A DNA stretch of 54,668 bases from Pseudomonadota bacterium (GCA_023426505.1 JAFAAP010000231.1:1-54668), one strand, 5' to 3'; positions 1-9,699 are shown, counted from the stretch's first letter. The notes: generated by a model not told the origin, from the letters alone. A program made the numbers and translations.

Positions 1-3000
1 GGTGAGGGACGCGACCGTGGCGCTGTCCACGAGCTTCGGGTTGTCGATCTCGAACCCGGCCGGCAGGCGGTCAACCAGCAGAACGCGGGCTTCCCGCGCC
101 TGCGCCTCAGTAACCTTCAGCACGACCACGAGACGGTCGTTCTGCTGCACCGAGGACGGCTGGATCTCGCTGCCGTCGAGGCGGTAGTAGCTGCGCTCCA
201 CCGTGTAGCCGCGGGCGATCGCCGGCTCAGGCTCCACCGGATTGCCCGAAACGGTGACGACCGCCTGGACCGGCGCAGCGCCCCCATTGGCGATAGTGAC
301 GGGATTGCCGTCGCCGAGTGTGGCGTCCTTGTACGTACGATAGAACGCTCCTTTATGCTCGGCTCCGTCGGCCTTGAGCACGATTCCGCCCGCATCGCGC
401 GCCACCCCTTGCGCGGCGAGCACGAGCCATGCCTGCTCCTGCGTGCTCGTGCGCCGGGTTCCGCGCTCCTCGTCGACGATCTTCGCGACCGGCTGGACGA
501 TTGCGGAGGCGTTGTCCGACTCGGACGCCAGCGCCAGAAGCCCCGCGCCGTCGCGCAGGCGCGAGCCGTAATCGGCGCGGTACTCTCCGGTATCGCGCCC
601 GCTCCGCAGCACGTCGACGGCCGCCATGAAGGTCTTCTGGGCTCGTGCGCGGTCGCCCAGCAGGGCGAGCGCCGCCGCGATCTGGCCACGGGACAGTGGC
701 GACGCGAATGCATCCATCTTGGTGTCGGCGAGATAGCGCAGGTCGCCCATGACGGGACGGCCGTTGCGGGCCAGCACATAGGCCGCATAGGCGAGATCCG
801 ATGCGTTCTCCTCGACCTGCGTGGTGTTGGCCACGAAGTTGCGCAGGCGGTCGAGCGCAAGGTTGAACGCCACCTGCGGCACCGGGAAGCCGCTCTCCCG
901 CGCACGGGTCAGGAAGTCGCTCGTATAGGCGTCGAGCCAGATGTCGTCGCCGCCCACCGACCACAGGCCGAAGGAGCCGTTGGAATCCTGCCGCGCCAGG
1001 ATTCGCTCGATGGCGCCGCGCACCCGCTCGTCCGCCTTGGCGTCGAGGGAGAGGTTCTCCTCCTCGGCCAGGCGGTTGACGTAGAGAAGCGGCAGGGCGC
1101 GGCTGACGATCTGCTCGGTGCACCCGTAGGGATAGCGATCAAGGGCCTTGAGCAGGCCCGGTACGTCGAGGCTCGCCAGCGGCGAAACCGAAACCGAGAC
1201 GGTTCCGGTCCCGGCGAGGATGTCCGCCACGAGGTCCTTCGACAGGGTGAGGCTTGCGCCCGGCGCGATCGGCTGGATCATCCGACGGGCCAACGCGCCC
1301 GTGCCGGGCTGGATCGCGACCGTGAAGCTCTGGGTCAGCTCCTCGATGTTCGGGCCCTTCAGGGTCACGTCGATGACGGCCGTTCCCTGGCCGCCCGCCG
1401 TGACCGGAATGGTGACGCCGCCCTTCGCCTTCGCGTCCAGTCGGACGGTGGAACGCAGTGCGTCCGCCGCCACCAGGATCGGGCCGCGGATGTCGAGATC
1501 GACCGTGTAGTCGCCAGCCGGACCTTCCACGTTGTCGATCTGCATGAAGAACCGCGAGCGGTCGCCGACCGACAGGAAGCGCGGAAGCGTCCCGGCGAGC
1601 ACCACCGGATCGCGCACGATCACGTCCGCGCTCGCGTTGCCGACGCGATCCTTCGTCCAGGCCACGGCCATGACGCGGGCCGTTCCGTTGAAGGCCGGGA
1701 TGTCGAAGGAGATGTTCGCCGTTCCGTCCGCTTGCACCTTCACGACGCCGGAGAAACGCGCCAGCGGCTCCTGGGTCGGCGGGATTCCGTCGAGAGGCTT
1801 CGGCTCCATGTCGCCGCCGGACCGGATGGCGCCGCGGGTGCCCTGCATCCCGTCGATGAGATAGCCGTAGAGGTCGCGGATCTCCGAGGAGAGCTGCTTC
1901 TGGCCGAAGAAATACTTGAGCGGATCGGGAGCCGCGTAGCGCGTGAGGTTGAGAATGCCCACATCCACCGCCGCAACCGTGATCCGCGCCTCGTCGCCCG
2001 GCGCAAGTCCTGAGACCTTGATCGGCAGGTTCAGGGAGCCGCGCGGCCTGATCTTCTCCGGCGCGTTGAGGCTGACCTGAAGGTCGCGCGATGCGCGGTC
2101 GATCTCGAACCACGCGGTCCCGAGGGAACGCCCCGGCATCCGCTTCGCCGCCTGGTCGAGCGGGCGATGGGCGAGCGCCACGAGATAGGCTCCGGGCCCC
2201 CAGGATGCCTGCACCGGCATCGTGACGTTCGAGCCCTCGGCCGCGACGTCGACCACGCGGATGTCGTGCACCCGATCGCTCACCACTGCGAGCGTCGCCT
2301 TGCCCTTGAAGCGCGGGTTGAGGCGCAGCTGCATGGTGTCGCCGCTGCGGTAGCTCGCCTTGTCGAGGCTCATGTCGAGGAGATCGGGCGTGTCGGCCGT
2401 CTGGTCGCCGGACCAGCCGACCGTGAAGGACAGGCTCGTCTGCGCCGTCTCGCCAAGTTCGGCCGCGGTCACATCGAGCCGGTAGGTGCCCCATTCCACG
2501 GGCGCCGAGATGCGCGCGGGCGCATCGGCCGCCACATTGATCCGACCATCCACCACGCGACGGGTGTTCTTGACCGGCTCGTAGCCCCAGCGCCCGTCCG
2601 AGTTGTACCATTGATAGCGGCGCTCGATCTTGGACAGCCGCCAGACCACATTGACGTTGGCGAGGCGCTTGCCTGTCGGGTCCGCGAGGACGACGTCGAA
2701 GGTGGCGTTCGCGCCTTCCCCTAGCTGCCCGGAGAAGTTCTTGCGCACCGCTACCACAGGGCCCTTCGGGAGGATCGGCAGTGTCAGGCTGCGCTCGACC
2801 GCCCGTCCGCCATCCTCGGCCACGCGAAGAGTGATCCGCGCCTCCGTCGGACGTGGCGCCGCCGCGTCCTGCACCGGAACCTGAAGGCTCGCGCGGCCCT
2901 GCGCATCGGTCGTGGCGCTCTGCTCGATCTCCGCCGTGGAGGCCTCGACAGTTTCGTCGTCGAGGCCGGTCGTGTAGCCGTCGAGCCCCTTGATGCCGCT

Positions 3001-5010
3001 GGCGGATGCCGCCGCCACCGTGACCTCGCCTCTGACCGAGAGTCCCGCACCCGGTGCGCCGTAGAGATAGCGCGCCGAAAGATCGATCGGCGCCGGCTGT
3101 CCCGGCTGCAGCGCATCCGCCTTCGGCGTGAGGGTCAGCTCCAGCCGCTCGGGCACGTAATCCTCGACCAGGAAGCTCGCGTCGCCGACGGACGGGCCCT
3201 TGGGGTCCGTATAGGCGGCGATCCGCCAGGTGCCGCGCAGGGACCCCGGCAGGATGGGGATCGACAAGGCGCGGCCGCCAAGGCCCTGATCCTCGACCAG
3301 CGCCCGGCGGTACTCGACGCCGTCCGGACGCCGCACGACGACGGTGAGCGGAACGCCCGGAACCGCCGCGCCCTTCGCGTCCCGCAGGAGCGCCGTCAGC
3401 GCCACGGTTTCGCCGGTGCGGTAGACGCCGCGCTCCGTGTAGAGATAGGCATCGACGGCGCCCGACACGGTTCGTCCCTTCACGCCCCGGTCGGTCAGGT
3501 CGAAGGCGGCGGTGCCGAGGTCGAGGAAGCCGTAATCGACGCCTTCGGTCGCCACCGCGAGGCCCGGCGCAAGCCCTCCCTCCCCTCGGGCAAGGCCCGG
3601 ATCGAAGGCGGCGACGCCCATGGCGTCGGTCTTCTTCGTCGCCAGCACCTCGTTGTTGCGGGCGACGAGCCTCACCTCCACGTCGGAGCGCGGTTCGGCG
3701 CTGGCGAGCGAGCGCACGAAGACCTGCACGCCGCCCTTGCCGGTGAAGGCCGTCAGACCGAGGTCGGACACCACGAACCATTGCGTGGCGATGTTCTCGT
3801 AATCCTCGGCGCTTTCGTTATCGATGGCCGTGCCGTCATGCGGCTTCGCGGTCATCACGTAGACGCCGGGCTCGAGCTTGCCGACCGCTTCCATGACCGG
3901 GAAGGCCGTGATCACATCGCGGTTGAGGTCGGAGGCCGTGTCGAGGGTGCCGTTCCAGATCTTCAAGCCCTTGTCGCGGGCGATCTCGGCGGCGGAGTAG
4001 CGGGTGAGCTGCCCAAGGAAATCGTAGGAGCGCACGGTCGGCAGCAGGTTGCGGTCGCCGATGCGGTAGACCTCGACATCGACCTTGGACGCGTTCACCG
4101 ACACGACCGGGATGCCCTCCTGCCCCGTGCTCGGCAGGACGTAGTTGCGGCCGGTGAAGCGGGCCTGGGGGGCGCGGTCGCGCACATAGACCTCGTAGTC
4201 CGCGGCCTTGAGCAGGCTCTCCCCTACGGAGGACGGCAGCCCCTGGCGCAGGACGATGGCGTAGCGCTCGCTGTGCTTCAGCCCGTCGACGCAGAGCTGC
4301 TGCCCCTCGGCCGACACCGCCGCGTTGGCATTGCCGGAGACCGCCACGTAGGGCGCGAAGTCCACCTTGCCGGCCGCCAGCGGATCGGAGAACTGGAAGC
4401 AGACGCGGGGCGACGCCGAATCCGAATCCACCTTGAAGTCGGTTACCCGGAAGCCGTGCTCCTCGCGGAGCTGCTCGTAGGTGGAGCGGACATTCGGATT
4501 ATCCTGGATCTTCAGGCTCGCCGCATAGGCGTTGAGCGACGGCCGCCAGGCCTGCTGCGCCGCATGGACCTCGCCCAGAAGCGCCAGCGCGGCGGCTTCG
4601 TCCGCAGGGTTCGAGGCGCGCTGGTAGGCGGCGTAGGCCGCCGTGACCTGCCGCTCCTGCAGGCGATAGCGCTCGTCCCAGTCGTTGCCGGGATCGACCG
4701 CAAGCGCCGCACGGGCATAGCCGCTCCAGTTGGCCGGATTGGCGGGCTCCGCCGCGATGGCGCCGGTATAGAGGTTCAGGGCGAGGCGGGGGCTGCCCCT
4801 TGTGAGGGCGATGTCGGCCTCGCGACGCAGTTGCTGGGCGGGCTTGCCTGCGACGAAGCGCGCGCCTTCGGTCTTCAGCGTCTGCTCCAGCCGGACGGCC
4901 TGGCTCGCCAGTTCGTCCTGTACGTAAGCTTTCTGCTGGGCCTGGACCGATGCCATCCCGGCCATCAGACCCGCAGCAACGAAGGCGGCACGCAGCAGAG
5001 ACCGGACCAT
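1..5010 (-). CDS. Alpha-2-macroglobulin family protein (YfhM-like), C-terminus cut by window edge
   Basis: An open frame of 1670 codons runs from ATG at 5010 to the first base of the window with no stop, so the 3' end is missing. Residues 1-25 form a signal peptide ending in VQA-QQ, with no lipobox cysteine, so a soluble periplasmic form is likely, unlike the E. coli lipoprotein. Residues about 60-160 look TPR-like; long beta-rich macroglobulin repeats follow. A thioester motif YGCTEQ is present with Cys1297 and Gln1300, so the bait-and-trap chemistry is predicted to work. Bacterial A2Ms trap foreign proteases and usually pair with penicillin-binding protein 1C (pbpC). A pbpC gene just beyond the left edge is my inference. 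The gene is divergent from the PG-binding gene at 5131 across a 120-bp spacer. Confidence 0.93.
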   Translation of the reverse strand, partial: MVRSLLRAAFVAAGLMAGMASVQAQQKAYVQDELASQAVRLEQTLKTEGARFVAGKPAQQLRREADIALTRGSPRLALNLYTGAIAAEPANPANWSGYARAALAVDPGNDWDERYRLQERQVTAAYAAYQRASNPADEAAALALLGEVHAAQQAWRPSLNAYAASLKIQDNPNVRSTYEQLREEHGFRVTDFKVDSDSASPRVCFQFSDPLAAGKVDFAPYVAVSGNANAAVSAEGQQLCVDGLKHSERYAIVLRQGLPSSVGESLLKAADYEVYVRDRAPQARFTGRNYVLPSTGQEGIPVVSVNASKVDVEVYRIGDRNLLPTVRSYDFLGQLTRYSAAEIARDKGLKIWNGTLDTASDLNRDVITAFPVMEAVGKLEPGVYVMTAKPHDGTAIDNESAEDYENIATQWFVVSDLGLTAFTGKGGVQVFVRSLASAEPRSDVEVRLVARNNEVLATKKTDAMGVAAFDPGLARGEGGLAPGLAVATEGVDYGFLDLGTAAFDLTDRGVKGRTVSGAVDAYLYTERGVYRTGETVALTALLRDAKGAAVPGVPLTVVVRRPDGVEYRRALVEDQGLGGRALSIPILPGSLRGTWRIAAYTDPKGPSVGDASFLVEDYVPERLELTLTPKADALQPGQPAPIDLSARYLYGAPGAGLSVRGEVTVAAASASGIKGLDGYTTGLDDETVEASTAEIEQSATTDAQGRASLQVPVQDAAAPRPTEARITLRVAEDGGRAVERSLTLPILPKGPVVAVRKNFSGQLGEGANATFDVVLADPTGKRLANVNVVWRLSKIERRYQWYNSDGRWGYEPVKNTRRVVDGRINVAADAPARISAPVEWGTYRLDVTAAELGETAQTSLSFTVGWSGDQTADTPDLLDMSLDKASYRSGDTMQLRLNPRFKGKATLAVVSDRVHDIRVVDVAAEGSNVTMPVQASWGPGAYLVALAHRPLDQAAKRMPGRSLGTAWFEIDRASRDLQVSLNAPEKIRPRGSLNLPIKVSGLAPGDEARITVAAVDVGILNLTRYAAPDPLKYFFGQKQLSSEIRDLYGYLIDGMQGTRGAIRSGGDMEPKPLDGIPPTQEPLARFSGVVKVQADGTANISFDIPAFNGTARVMAVAWTKDRVGNASADVIVRDPVVLAGTLPRFLSVGDRSRFFMQIDNVEGPAGDYTVDLDIRGPILVAADALRSTVRLDAKAKGGVTIPVTAGGQGTAVIDVTLKGPNIEELTQSFTVAIQPGTGALARRMIQPIAPGASLTLSKDLVADILAGTGTVSVSVSPLASLDVPGLLKALDRYPYGCTEQIVSRALPLLYVNRLAEEENLSLDAKADERVRGAIERILARQDSNGSFGLWSVGGDDIWLDAYTSDFLTRARESGFPVPQVAFNLALDRLRNFVANTTQVEENASDLAYAAYVLARNGRPVMGDLRYLADTKMDAFASPLSRGQIAAALALLGDRARAQKTFMAAVDVLRSGRDTGEYRADYGSRLRDGAGLLALASESDNASAIVQPVAKIVDEERGTRRTSTQEQAWLVLAAQGVARDAGGIVLKADGAEHKGAFYRTYKDATLGDGNPVTIANGGAAPVQAVVTVSGNPVEPEPAIARGYTVERSYYRLDGSEIQPSSVQQNDRLVVVLKVTEAQAREARVLLVDRLPAGFEIDNPKLVDSATVASLT

Positions 5011-5130
5011 GGCTTGTTCCTTGCATTCACCCATCGATGGGCTGTGGAACTTTAGCACCACGGCCCCGGCTCGACACTAGCGTCGCGGGTCGTCCTTTGT
5101 GAATATGATCCGCTGTTCGAGGAACCCGGA

Positions 5131-6531
5131 ATGTACTGCGCCCCACTGCGAGCTCTTATGCTGCCCCTTGCCGTGCTCGCGGCCGCGACGACCCTTCCCT
5201 GGGGCCGGGCGGCCGCGCAGGCCCCCCTTCCTCGGGCGGCGGTCGCCGACCCCGCGGTCGATGCCGCCCGGCAGGCCTTCGAGGCGCTGCCCGAGGCGGA
5301 CCGCAAGGCGATCCAGGATTCCCTGATCTGGACGGGAGACTACAGCGGCGTCGCGGACGGGACCTTCGGGCGCCAGACCTTCGCGGCCATCGCGGCGTAC
5401 CAGGATCGGGCACGGCAGCCGACGAACGGCATTCTCACGTCCCAGGCCCGCTCGGCACTCCTGACGGCTGCTCAACAGGCACGGACGGCCGCCGGCTTTG
5501 CCATGATCGATGACCCGAAGACGGGACTGCGCATCGGCGTCCCGGCAAAGCTGCTGCCGAAGCAGGACGTGAACCCGAGCGGCGGCAGCCGCTGGCAGAG
5601 CCCGGACGGTAAGGTCACCCTCGACACCCGCACGGCGCCGCCGGACGCCACCCTGCAATCCCTCTACGACCGCAACCTCGCGATCCAGACCCCCGGACGC
5701 GTGGTGAGCTACAAGGTGCTGCGCCCGGACTTCTTCGTGATCGCGGGGGAAACGCCGGCGGGCAAGTTCTACACGCGCTACAACAGCGGCCCGGCGGGGC
5801 TGCGCGGCTTCTCGATCGGCTACGACAAGACCGTCGCGCCACAGGTCGACAGGCTTGTGGTCGCGATCGCCAACAGCTTCACGCCCTTCCCGGCGGCTCC
5901 CACCGTAGCGGCAGCTCCGCAAAGCGCGCCGCCCGCACCGGGCCCGCAGCCGCAAGCCCAGCCGCCGGCACAGAAGCTGGTCGGAACCGGGCTGGTCGTC
6001 GGCCCCAGGCGAGTCGTGACGGCCGGGTCCCTTTCGTCGTGCCCCGCCCCGACCGTCGCCGGTGCGAAGCCGCAGAAGATCAGCGGACAAGGCGTTCTCG
6101 TGCTGGACTTCGCAACGGACCTGAAGGCGCAGCCCTATGCCCCGACCATGGCAGCTGGCGACGAGAGCGCCGCCCTTCTGGTCGTCGCCTTTGCCGATGA
6201 GAGCGGAACGCCCCGCCTCTCGGCAGCGCCCGGAAAGGCTGCCGGCATTGGGCGGGTGACCGCTCCCCTGCAGCCGGGGGCAAGCGGAGCGCCGGTCCTC
6301 GACATGAGTGGCGCCCTGGTCGGTCTGGTCGGGACCGTTTCAGGCGATCAGCGCAAGGTCGCGGGCATCGTTCCGGCAACGAGCTACCCAATGGTCCCGG
6401 CCGCCGATCTCGCCAAAGCGGCAGCCGCTCCGGCAGTATCGCAAACGGCAGCGCCGACGCAGAAGCGGAGGGCCGCCGACATCGTCGCGGCGCTCCGCCC
6501 ATCCCTGGTGCCGATCGTCTGCGGGCCCTGA
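5131..6531 (+). CDS. Secreted peptidoglycan-binding protein with degenerate trypsin-like domain
   Basis: This 466-residue protein has an N-terminal signal peptide (hydrophobic stretch at residues 9-22, cleavage near AAA-QAP). A PG_binding_1-like repeat follows at about 50-115, where GDYSGVADGTFGRQTFAAI is the typical helix-turn pattern. The middle (about 125-255) resembles a conserved alphaproteobacterial domain of unknown role. After a Pro/Ala-rich linker (about 258-285) the C-terminus looks like a chymotrypsin-fold domain: GTGLVVGPRRVVTAG stands where TAAHC would be, and GASGAPV carries Ser385 where GNSGGP is expected. The catalytic His is absent, so I call it a pseudo-protease. An SD-like GAGGA lies about 10 bp before ATG 5131; Met10 is an alternative start. 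It is divergent from the A2M gene, so an envelope role is plausible. Confidence 0.8.
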   Translation: MYCAPLRALMLPLAVLAAATTLPWGRAAAQAPLPRAAVADPAVDAARQAFEALPEADRKAIQDSLIWTGDYSGVADGTFGRQTFAAIAAYQDRARQPTNGILTSQARSALLTAAQQARTAAGFAMIDDPKTGLRIGVPAKLLPKQDVNPSGGSRWQSPDGKVTLDTRTAPPDATLQSLYDRNLAIQTPGRVVSYKVLRPDFFVIAGETPAGKFYTRYNSGPAGLRGFSIGYDKTVAPQVDRLVVAIANSFTPFPAAPTVAAAPQSAPPAPGPQPQAQPPAQKLVGTGLVVGPRRVVTAGSLSSCPAPTVAGAKPQKISGQGVLVLDFATDLKAQPYAPTMAAGDESAALLVVAFADESGTPRLSAAPGKAAGIGRVTAPLQPGASGAPVLDMSGALVGLVGTVSGDQRKVAGIVPATSYPMVPAADLAKAAAAPAVSQTAAPTQKRRAADIVAALRPSLVPIVCGP

Positions 6532-6549
6532 GAGATAACCCGCCTCGGC

Positions 6550-8361
6550 CTACTCCGCCGCGAGACCGACCTCGCGGCCCCGCGCAAACTCGAGACCTTG
6601 GTGATCGCAGAGGCGGCGGTAGAGCCCGCCCTTGCGATAAAGGGTCTGGTGGGAGCCCTCCTCCACGATCCGCCCCATGTCGAAGACCAGGATGCGGTCG
6701 AGGGCCCTCACAGTCGAGAGCCGATGCGCGATCACGATCGAGGTGCGCCCCTCCATGAGCCGCTCCATGGCCTGCTGGATCAGCACCTCCGACTCCGAAT
6801 CCAGCGCGGAGGTCGCTTCGTCCAAGATCAGGATCGGCGCATCGGCCAGGAAGGCGCGCGCGATGGCCACGCGCTGGCGCTCGCCGCCCGACAGCTTCAC
6901 GCCGCGCTCGCCGACGAGCGTTCCATAGCCCTTAGGCAGGCGCATGATGAAGTCGTGCGCATTGGCGAGCCGCGCCGCACGCTCGATCTCCGCCATGCCC
7001 GCACCCGGCCGCGCATAGGCGATGTTCTCGGCGAGCGTCCTATGGAACAGGATCGGCTCCTGCTGCACGATGGCGATCTGGGAGCGGAGCGAAGCCTGCT
7101 GCGCCCCGGCGATGTCCTGCCCGTCGATCCGGATGGCGCCTCCGCTCAGGTCGTAGAGGCGCTGGATCAGCTTGACGAGGGTCGTCTTGCCGGAGCCCGA
7201 CGGTCCCACCAGCCCGACGCGCTCGCCGCCCCGGATCGTGAGCGACAGGTCGCGATAGAGCGGCGTCTCGTGGCCGGCGTAGTGGAACTCCACATGATCG
7301 AATGCAATCTCGCCCTGCCCGATCCGGATCGGCGTCGCTCCCGCCCGGTCGACGACGCCGAAGGGCTCGCGATGGATCTCGACGAGCTCCTCCATATCGT
7401 TCACGGAGCGGCGCAGGTTGTTGATGTGCATGCCGACATCGCGCAGGTAGCCGTGGATCACGAAATAGGTCGTGAGCACGTAAGCCAGGTCGCCCGGCGT
7501 CGCCCGGCCGTTCCACCAGAGCCAGAGCGCGGTGCCGATGATGGCGGCCCGGATGGCGAGCAGCGCGATGAACTGCACCGTGCCGCTGTTCGTGCCGCGC
7601 TGCCAGACGCGCCGGGTCCGGCTCTGCCACTTGTCGAGAACCCGCGACAGGCGTGAGTCCTCCCGCCGCTCGGCCCCGAAGGCCTTCACGACCGCGTTGC
7701 AGCTCAAGGCGTCCGCGAGCGTGCCGCCGACCTTCGTGTCCCAGGCGTTCGCGAGGCGTGCGGCCGGCGCGACGTAGCGCGTGGCAAGGAAGGCCGTCAT
7801 GACGATGAAGGTCACCGTGCCAATGGCGACGACCAGCCCCATGATGGGCCAGTGCAGCCCGAGCACGACCATCGATCCGACGAGCACGACCAGCGACGGC
7901 AGGAGGGCGAGCAGGAGCGTGTCGTGCATCAGGTCGAGCGCCCACATGCCGCGCGTGATCTTGCGCACGGTCGAGCCGGCGAAGCTGTTGGCGTGCCAGT
8001 CGGTCGAGAAGCGCTGCACGCGCGCGAAGGCATCCTGCGCCACGCGGTTCATGACGCGCAGCGTCAGCTCCACGATGCCGTAGAAGGCCAGGTGCCGCAT
8101 GACGATCGTCAAGAGGCCGAGGCCCGTCATGAAGGCGAAGGCCATCAGGGCCGCGCGGAGAGCCGCGTCGCGCTCGGCCGCGCCGACCGTGATGGCATCG
8201 ACCAGCTGACCGGCGAAGACGGGCATGAACACGTCGGCCAGCGTCGACGTCATCATGGCGATCACGATGAGCGCCACGTAGCGCGGCTGGTCGCGCCAAT
8301 GCCGGAAGGTGAATCGCAACACGTCGCGGGTCGTGTCCCCGCTTTTGGTCTCTCGAGTCAT
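6550..8361 (-). CDS. ABC exporter, fused membrane and ATP-binding domains
   Basis: This 603-residue half-transporter has the type IV exporter (MsbA/ATM-like) layout. A six-helix transmembrane domain occupies about residues 25-325, and the nucleotide-binding domain follows. Walker A is GPSGSGKTT at about 383-391, the signature is LSGGERQRVAIARA, Walker B is ILILDEATSALD, and the H-loop sits in IVIAHRLSTV. Half-transporters dimerise in the inner membrane and export lipids, peptides or drugs; the substrate cannot be read from sequence. Start is ATG 8361. A possible 15-codon leader and hairpin lie 110-190 bp upstream. It converges on the PG-binding gene with an 18-bp gap. Confidence 0.93.
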   Translation of the reverse strand: MTRETKSGDTTRDVLRFTFRHWRDQPRYVALIVIAMMTSTLADVFMPVFAGQLVDAITVGAAERDAALRAALMAFAFMTGLGLLTIVMRHLAFYGIVELTLRVMNRVAQDAFARVQRFSTDWHANSFAGSTVRKITRGMWALDLMHDTLLLALLPSLVVLVGSMVVLGLHWPIMGLVVAIGTVTFIVMTAFLATRYVAPAARLANAWDTKVGGTLADALSCNAVVKAFGAERREDSRLSRVLDKWQSRTRRVWQRGTNSGTVQFIALLAIRAAIIGTALWLWWNGRATPGDLAYVLTTYFVIHGYLRDVGMHINNLRRSVNDMEELVEIHREPFGVVDRAGATPIRIGQGEIAFDHVEFHYAGHETPLYRDLSLTIRGGERVGLVGPSGSGKTTLVKLIQRLYDLSGGAIRIDGQDIAGAQQASLRSQIAIVQQEPILFHRTLAENIAYARPGAGMAEIERAARLANAHDFIMRLPKGYGTLVGERGVKLSGGERQRVAIARAFLADAPILILDEATSALDSESEVLIQQAMERLMEGRTSIVIAHRLSTVRALDRILVFDMGRIVEEGSHQTLYRKGGLYRRLCDHQGLEFARGREVGLAAE

Positions 8362-8474
8362 GGGATGAGCAGGCCGCCCGGGGCGGACCTCTCCTGGATG
8401 CAGAGGAGCAGCCTGAACAACGGACCTACAAGCCGTCGGATGCCGCTCGTCGAATTGGAATCGGGTTCAAGGGT

Positions 8475-8494
8475 GCGGGACTTCTCTGTCCCGC
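8475..8494 (-). terminator. Perfect 7-bp stem-loop upstream of the ABC exporter
   Basis: GCGGGAC and GTCCCGC pair perfectly around a 6-nt loop, 11 bp after the stop of the 15-codon leader ORF and 113 bp before the exporter start. No T-run follows, so it may be an attenuator or RNA-stability hairpin rather than a classic terminator. Confidence 0.45.
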
Positions 8495-8504
8495 GTCGTC
8501 CGGC

Positions 8505-8552
8505 CTAAAGCGCGGACGCGGGAGGGGTGTTCAGCAAGCATTTGTTCGCCAT
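8505..8552 (-). CDS. Possible 15-residue leader peptide
   Basis: The reading frame is ATG 8552 to TAG 8505 and encodes MANKCLLNTPPASAL. A very strong Shine-Dalgarno (GGGAGGAG) lies 3-6 bp before the ATG, better than that of most genes here. It sits between the MOSC gene and the ABC exporter on the same strand and is followed by a perfect stem-loop. A leader peptide or small protein is possible. I know no family for it, and a 15-codon frame can occur by chance. Confidence 0.35.
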   Translation of the reverse strand: MANKCLLNTPPASAL

Positions 8553-8600
8553 GCGCTCCTCCCTCTCTGAAAACAAACCCACGCATAGGTAACCCATTCA

Positions 8601-8619
8601 CCCGGTCTTGGCAACCGGG
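8601..8619 (-). terminator. Stem-loop downstream of the MOSC gene
   Basis: CCCGGT and ACCGGG pair across a 7-nt loop, 18 bp after the MOSC stop codon. There is no U-tract. It may end or process the MOSC transcript. Confidence 0.35.
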
Positions 8620-8636
8620 AGCGGGAGCGGCCGCGC

Positions 8637-9179
8637 TCAGACGCAGGCAAGCGGCCGATGCGGTTTCGCCGGAAGCTCGATGCGGATCGCGTCTCCAGGC
8701 CTTACGTCGCCACCCACGAGAACGATCCCCATCACGCCGGCCTTGCGCACGAGGTTGCCTTGGGCGTCCCGGCCGAGAACGGCCTTCATCATGCCCTTCT
8801 GGAAGCGGTCGATCTGAACGCACGGATTGCGAAGGCCCGTCACCTCGATGGTCGCGGCCTCGCCGATATGCAGGCGCGCGCCCTCAGGAAGAGCCAGGAG
8901 ATCGATGCCGCGCGTGGTGATGTTCTCGCCCATCTCGCCTGCGCCGACATCGAAACCGGCCGCGTTCAGCTCGTCATGCAGCTCGGTGTGGATCAGATGA
9001 ACCTGCCGCAGATTGGGCTGCGTCGGGTCCTTCGCCACCCGGGATCGGTGTTTCACCGTCTCTCCCGCGTGAGCGTCGCCGGCGACTCCGAGCCCTGCCA
9101 GAAGACGGATGCCGAGCTGGGTCCCCTTGCTGAACGAGTGAGACGCGCTGCAGCTGACGGCCGTGACGATCGCACCCAT
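8637..9179 (-). CDS. MOSC domain-containing protein
   Basis: This 180-residue protein matches the stand-alone MOSC (molybdenum cofactor sulfurase C-terminal) family, YiiM-like but shorter. Diagnostic stretches are GVAGDAHAGETVKHRSR (about 31-47), QPNLRQVHLIH, GEMGENITTRGIDL, and the conserved cysteine in VTGLRNPC (Cys120). MOSC proteins handle sulfur or Moco transfer or detoxify N-hydroxylated compounds; which applies here is unclear. Start ATG 9179. It may share a transcript with the downstream exporter, but a hairpin and 275 bp separate them. Confidence 0.88.
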   Translation of the reverse strand: MGAIVTAVSCSASHSFSKGTQLGIRLLAGLGVAGDAHAGETVKHRSRVAKDPTQPNLRQVHLIHTELHDELNAAGFDVGAGEMGENITTRGIDLLALPEGARLHIGEAATIEVTGLRNPCVQIDRFQKGMMKAVLGRDAQGNLVRKAGVMGIVLVGGDVRPGDAIRIELPAKPHRPLACV

Positions 9180-9252
9180 CGTTTCACACGCTCCACCTTG
9201 GGCCTTTATCGCCAGGCACCTGATTGGGGCGGGCGCCGCTTGTCAAGAGACT

Positions 9253-9699
9253 TTACGGAACGGTCAGATCCACCACGCTCCAGCCACGCCGGGCCAGTCG
9301 CTCCGCGAGGATGCGGCGGTGGCAATTCGCGGGGTCGCGCTCGAAGCAGAGCAGGCAGATCGGCCGGGCATCCGCAAGGGTCGCCAGTTCCTCGAAGGAT
9401 TCCTGCCCCTGCGGCGTGTCCAGCACCTCCTGGCAGAAGATGCGGCGCATCAGCTCGCCGTCCCCTGCCCGCGCGGCCTGCCGCCCCTCCTTGGGCGTGC
9501 CGAGCGAGCGGAAATGCTCGTAGCCGATATCCCGGCCGGCGAGCGCCTCGCGTAAGGAAGACTTGGAGAACCCGCGCTTGCGCGACAGCGCCACCGCGCG
9601 CACGTCGGCCAGCGTCGAGACGCCGGCATCCTGCAGAACGGTGAGGAAGCGGTCCATGTCCGCTCCCTCGTAGCCGATGGTGAAAACCTGTTTTGTCAT
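9253..9699 (-). CDS. DUF488 family protein
   Basis: Begins MTKQVFTIGYEGADMDRFL, the typical DUF488 opening, so I prefer ATG 9699 over the in-frame ATG at 9717. Family hallmarks are LADVRAVALSRKRGFSKSSL, YEHFRSLGTPKE and ICLLCFERDPANCHRRILAERL, where the Cys and His could bind a metal or act in catalysis. The product is 148 residues, normal for the family. DUF488 has no firm biochemical role. It is followed on the same strand by the MOSC gene 73 bp away. Confidence 0.88.
   Translation of the reverse strand: MTKQVFTIGYEGADMDRFLTVLQDAGVSTLADVRAVALSRKRGFSKSSLREALAGRDIGYEHFRSLGTPKEGRQAARAGDGELMRRIFCQEVLDTPQGQESFEELATLADARPICLLCFERDPANCHRRILAERLARRGWSVVDLTVP

Noticed and set aside
355..2013. A 552-codon plus-strand frame
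   Set aside because: Antisense shadow of the alpha-2-macroglobulin gene, which has clear motifs and a signal peptide.
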